From Candidatus Troglogloeales bacterium (lineage in GTDB: Bacteria > Nitrospirota > Nitrospiria > SBBL01 > SBBT01), in the NCBI GenBank assembly GCA_005239595.1, contig SBBT01000141.1:1-7315 (forward strand): a DNA stretch of 7,315 nucleotides, read 5' to 3'. Shown here piece after piece: positions 6,183 to 7,315 of the stretch. Position 1 is the stretch's first letter. Every line of letters starts with the position of its first letter. The notes beneath the pieces are model-generated. The model had not been told where the DNA came from, searched no databases, and saw only the letters and a program-made list of their open reading frames with translations. The position numbers and the translations under genes were made by a program.

Positions 6183-6482
6183 ATGAAAATACCATCAGAC
6201 GAGTCAATCAGAACCTACCTTCGAGGGATTAAAGAGACCGAGAAGGGAGGGGTTGCAAAGAATGTAAAAAAGGACAGTGTTTCCAGGTCTGACAGCGTGG
6301 AGATTTCCGGAACGGCAAAAGATTATCAGTATGTATATCAACGGGTTACTTCGGTTCCCGATGTCCGTTCAGATCGTATCGCTGAAGTTCAGCGGAAGAT
6401 AAGAGAGGATCGAGACTACGTCCAAAGTGAGAGGGTTGCCGATAAAATGATTCGGTCCCTCCTTTTAGAAGCGGTTCTATAA
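6183..6482 (+). CDS. flgM: Negative regulator of flagellin synthesis FlgM (anti-sigma-28)
   Basis: FlgM binds FliA in the cytoplasm and blocks late gene expression until the hook-basal body is finished; it is then exported through the flagellum and FliA is released. The 99-residue length matches the usual ~97. The N-terminal half is polar, Lys/Ser-rich and likely disordered, ending in DSVEISGTAKD (37-47), a common FlgM linker. The conserved FliA-binding C-terminal part is PDVRSDRIAEVQRKI (59-73), then DYVQSERVADKMIRSLL (78-94). The usual 'I-x-x-G-x-Y' turn is here IREDRDY, so the Gly is replaced. The start at 6183 was chosen from the ribosome-binding site and the FlgM length. Placement directly behind a FliA promoter gives autoregulation. 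flgN follows after 40 bases. Confidence 0.93.
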   Translation: MKIPSDESIRTYLRGIKETEKGGVAKNVKKDSVSRSDSVEISGTAKDYQYVYQRVTSVPDVRSDRIAEVQRKIREDRDYVQSERVADKMIRSLLLEAVL

Positions 6483-6522
6483 AAAGGTAGGTTTACAGAA
6501 GGCTTAGCAAGGAGAATCGGCC

Positions 6523-7074
6523 ATGGTTGCTCCGTCTGTACCGCAGTATGAAGACCGTCTTGTCGCCTCCAATGCGGCGGATGCATCCCTTATTCAACTG
6601 ATCGCCACACTTGAAGATCTGGTGAAGGCGTATCAACAGTTTCTGGGTCTCCTTCAGCGCGAAAAAGTACTCATGATTGATGGAGACGTCAATCCCCTGA
6701 TCCAATGCTTAAGTGAGAAAGAGGGGTTGCTCGGTCGGTTGAGTCAGTTGGAAATAAAGCGGCAAGACGAACTGGTTGTCTTGGGTAAGATTTATAATTT
6801 ACCCGAACAGTCATTCAGTCTGCCAGATCTCGTAGCCCTCGTTGCAGAACCATACCAGAGCCAGCTTCACTCTTGTCATCTGCGTCTTTTGGCCTTATCT
6901 GCGAGCATTAAAGAAATCAATGAGGTTAATTCTCTTATTGTAGAGCGGACCCTACAGCGGGTTGTAACCTTGATCGGTCTCATTAAGCATTTGGCGCTGC
7001 CGGTTTCGACCTACCAGGCGAGTGGTTGTTTAACCGACTTTCCCGTTTTCGGGAAAACGATTGGAAGAGGATAA
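6523..7074 (+). CDS. flgN: Flagellar export chaperone FlgN
   Basis: FlgN is a cytoplasmic chaperone that binds the C-termini of the hook-filament junction proteins FlgK and FlgL and delivers them to the export gate. The 183-residue product is predominantly helical, with leucine-rich amphipathic stretches at 22-48 (LIQLIATLEDLVKAYQQFLG core), 57-85 and 105-157. The segment EDLVKAYQQFLGLLQREKVL (31-50) fits the FlgN family start, in which a helix with 'L-x-x-E-x-x-x-L' precedes a second 'L-x-x-K-x-x-L-L' helix (here LSEKEGLL, 63-70). Similarity is of the general FlgN type rather than a distinctive motif, and position between flgM and flgK strengthens the call. An ideal Shine-Dalgarno AAGGAG (6509-6514) lies eight bases before the ATG. 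flgK begins two bases after its stop. Confidence 0.88.
   Translation: MVAPSVPQYEDRLVASNAADASLIQLIATLEDLVKAYQQFLGLLQREKVLMIDGDVNPLIQCLSEKEGLLGRLSQLEIKRQDELVVLGKIYNLPEQSFSLPDLVALVAEPYQSQLHSCHLRLLALSASIKEINEVNSLIVERTLQRVVTLIGLIKHLALPVSTYQASGCLTDFPVFGKTIGRG
7039..7059 (+). other. Two overlapping, mutually exclusive hairpins upstream of flgK
   Basis: TTTCCCG (7039-7045) pairs with CGGGAAA (7050-7056) around a TTTT loop, a perfect 7-bp stem. CGTTTT (7044-7049) can instead pair with AAAACG (7054-7059) around CGGG. The two share bases and cannot form together. The element lies in the last codons of flgN, a few bases before the flgK ribosome-binding site. No T-run follows, so it does not look like an intrinsic terminator. 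Confidence 0.4.
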
Positions 7075-7076
7075 AG

Positions 7077-7315
7077 ATGTCGGCCCTTTCTGGAATATTC
7101 AACAGCGGGAAATCGGCCCTTTTTTCCAATCAGCGGGCGCTGGCGGTGACAGGGCAGAATATTGCCAATGTCAACACGGCTGGCTATAACCGCCAGGAGG
7201 TCCTCTTTGAGCCGACGGAGCCTCTCAATGAGAGGCCGGGTCAGCTCGGTACCGGCGTCCGTATCCGGGAGATTCGCCGAACAATGAACAAGTTTGTCGA
7301 TAATCAGGTAACGAT
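7077..7315 (+). CDS. flgK: Flagellar hook-filament junction protein FlgK (HAP1), N-terminal part
   Basis: FlgK forms the first junction zone between hook and filament. Only the first 79 codons are present before the window ends. The translation starts MSALSGIFNSGKSALFSNQR, followed by ALAVTGQNIANVNTAGYNRQ and EVLFEPTEP. This is the typical FlgK N-terminus: a GKSAL helix, the NIANVNTxGYxRQ rod/hook-family motif with the Tyr-x-Arg-Gln variant characteristic of FlgK, and later GTGVRIREIRR. Upstream, GGAAGAGG (7063-7070) provides a ribosome-binding site seven bases before ATG 7077. The two-base gap to flgN suggests coupled translation with its own chaperone. It should be read from the FliA promoter ahead of flgM, possibly also by read-through from the sigma-54 promoter. 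Confidence 0.95.
   Translation, partial: MSALSGIFNSGKSALFSNQRALAVTGQNIANVNTAGYNRQEVLFEPTEPLNERPGQLGTGVRIREIRRTMNKFVDNQVT

Noticed and set aside
6438..6445. A second perfect GCCGATAA inside flgM, possible FliA promoter for flgN-flgK.
   Set aside because: No TAAA-like -35 lies 15-16 bases upstream (6419-6422 reads cgtc; the nearest AAAG is only 10 bases away). The bases encode a conserved FlgM segment (Val-Ala-Asp-Lys), which explains the match.

Overview
The window is a stretch of a bacterial flagellar operon, all on the + strand. It carries the distal-rod, P-ring and L-ring genes and the start of the hook-filament junction genes, preceded by a methyltransferase gene. A FlgH-type lipoprotein (L-ring) and a FlgI (P-ring) show a Gram-negative cell envelope. 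The order flgF-flgG-flgA-flgH-flgI-flgJ-flgM-flgN-flgK, a short FlgJ without a peptidoglycan hydrolase domain, and a sigma-54-type promoter in front resemble Nitrospirota and former deltaproteobacterial lineages more than enteric bacteria. This placement is inference, and no species can be named from the sequence.

Layout. Positions 48-1496 encode a class I SAM-dependent methyltransferase with an unrecognised C-terminal half; its 5' boundary lies at the window edge. Positions 1497-1634 are a short non-coding gap with a near-consensus sigma-54 promoter (about 1583-1599). From 1635 to 6125 lie flgF, flgG, flgA, flgH, flgI and a short flgJ, tightly packed, with one-base start/stop overlaps at flgG/flgA and flgI/flgJ. 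A strong FliA (sigma-28) promoter sits in the last codons of flgJ (6098-6125), and its -10 box contains the flgJ stop codon. Behind it come flgM (anti-sigma-28), flgN (export chaperone) and the first 79 codons of flgK, which runs off the window.

How it fits together. The two predicted promoters reproduce the usual flagellar hierarchy. A sigma-54 transcript makes rod and ring parts: FlgF and FlgG form the rod, FlgA assists P-ring assembly, FlgI and FlgH form the P and L rings, and FlgJ caps the growing rod. A FliA-dependent transcript makes the late genes flgM, flgN and flgK. Because FlgM inhibits FliA, flgM sits under negative feedback. FlgN escorts FlgK (and normally FlgL) to the export apparatus.

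There is no gene-free stretch over 300 bases, and I see no RNA gene, mobile element, CRISPR array or convincing intrinsic terminator. The core is an ordinary flagellar locus and I found no new biological system. The points that merit a second look are the promoter inside the flgJ stop codon, the poly-G tract and unknown C-terminal region of the methyltransferase, and two mutually exclusive hairpins just upstream of flgK.
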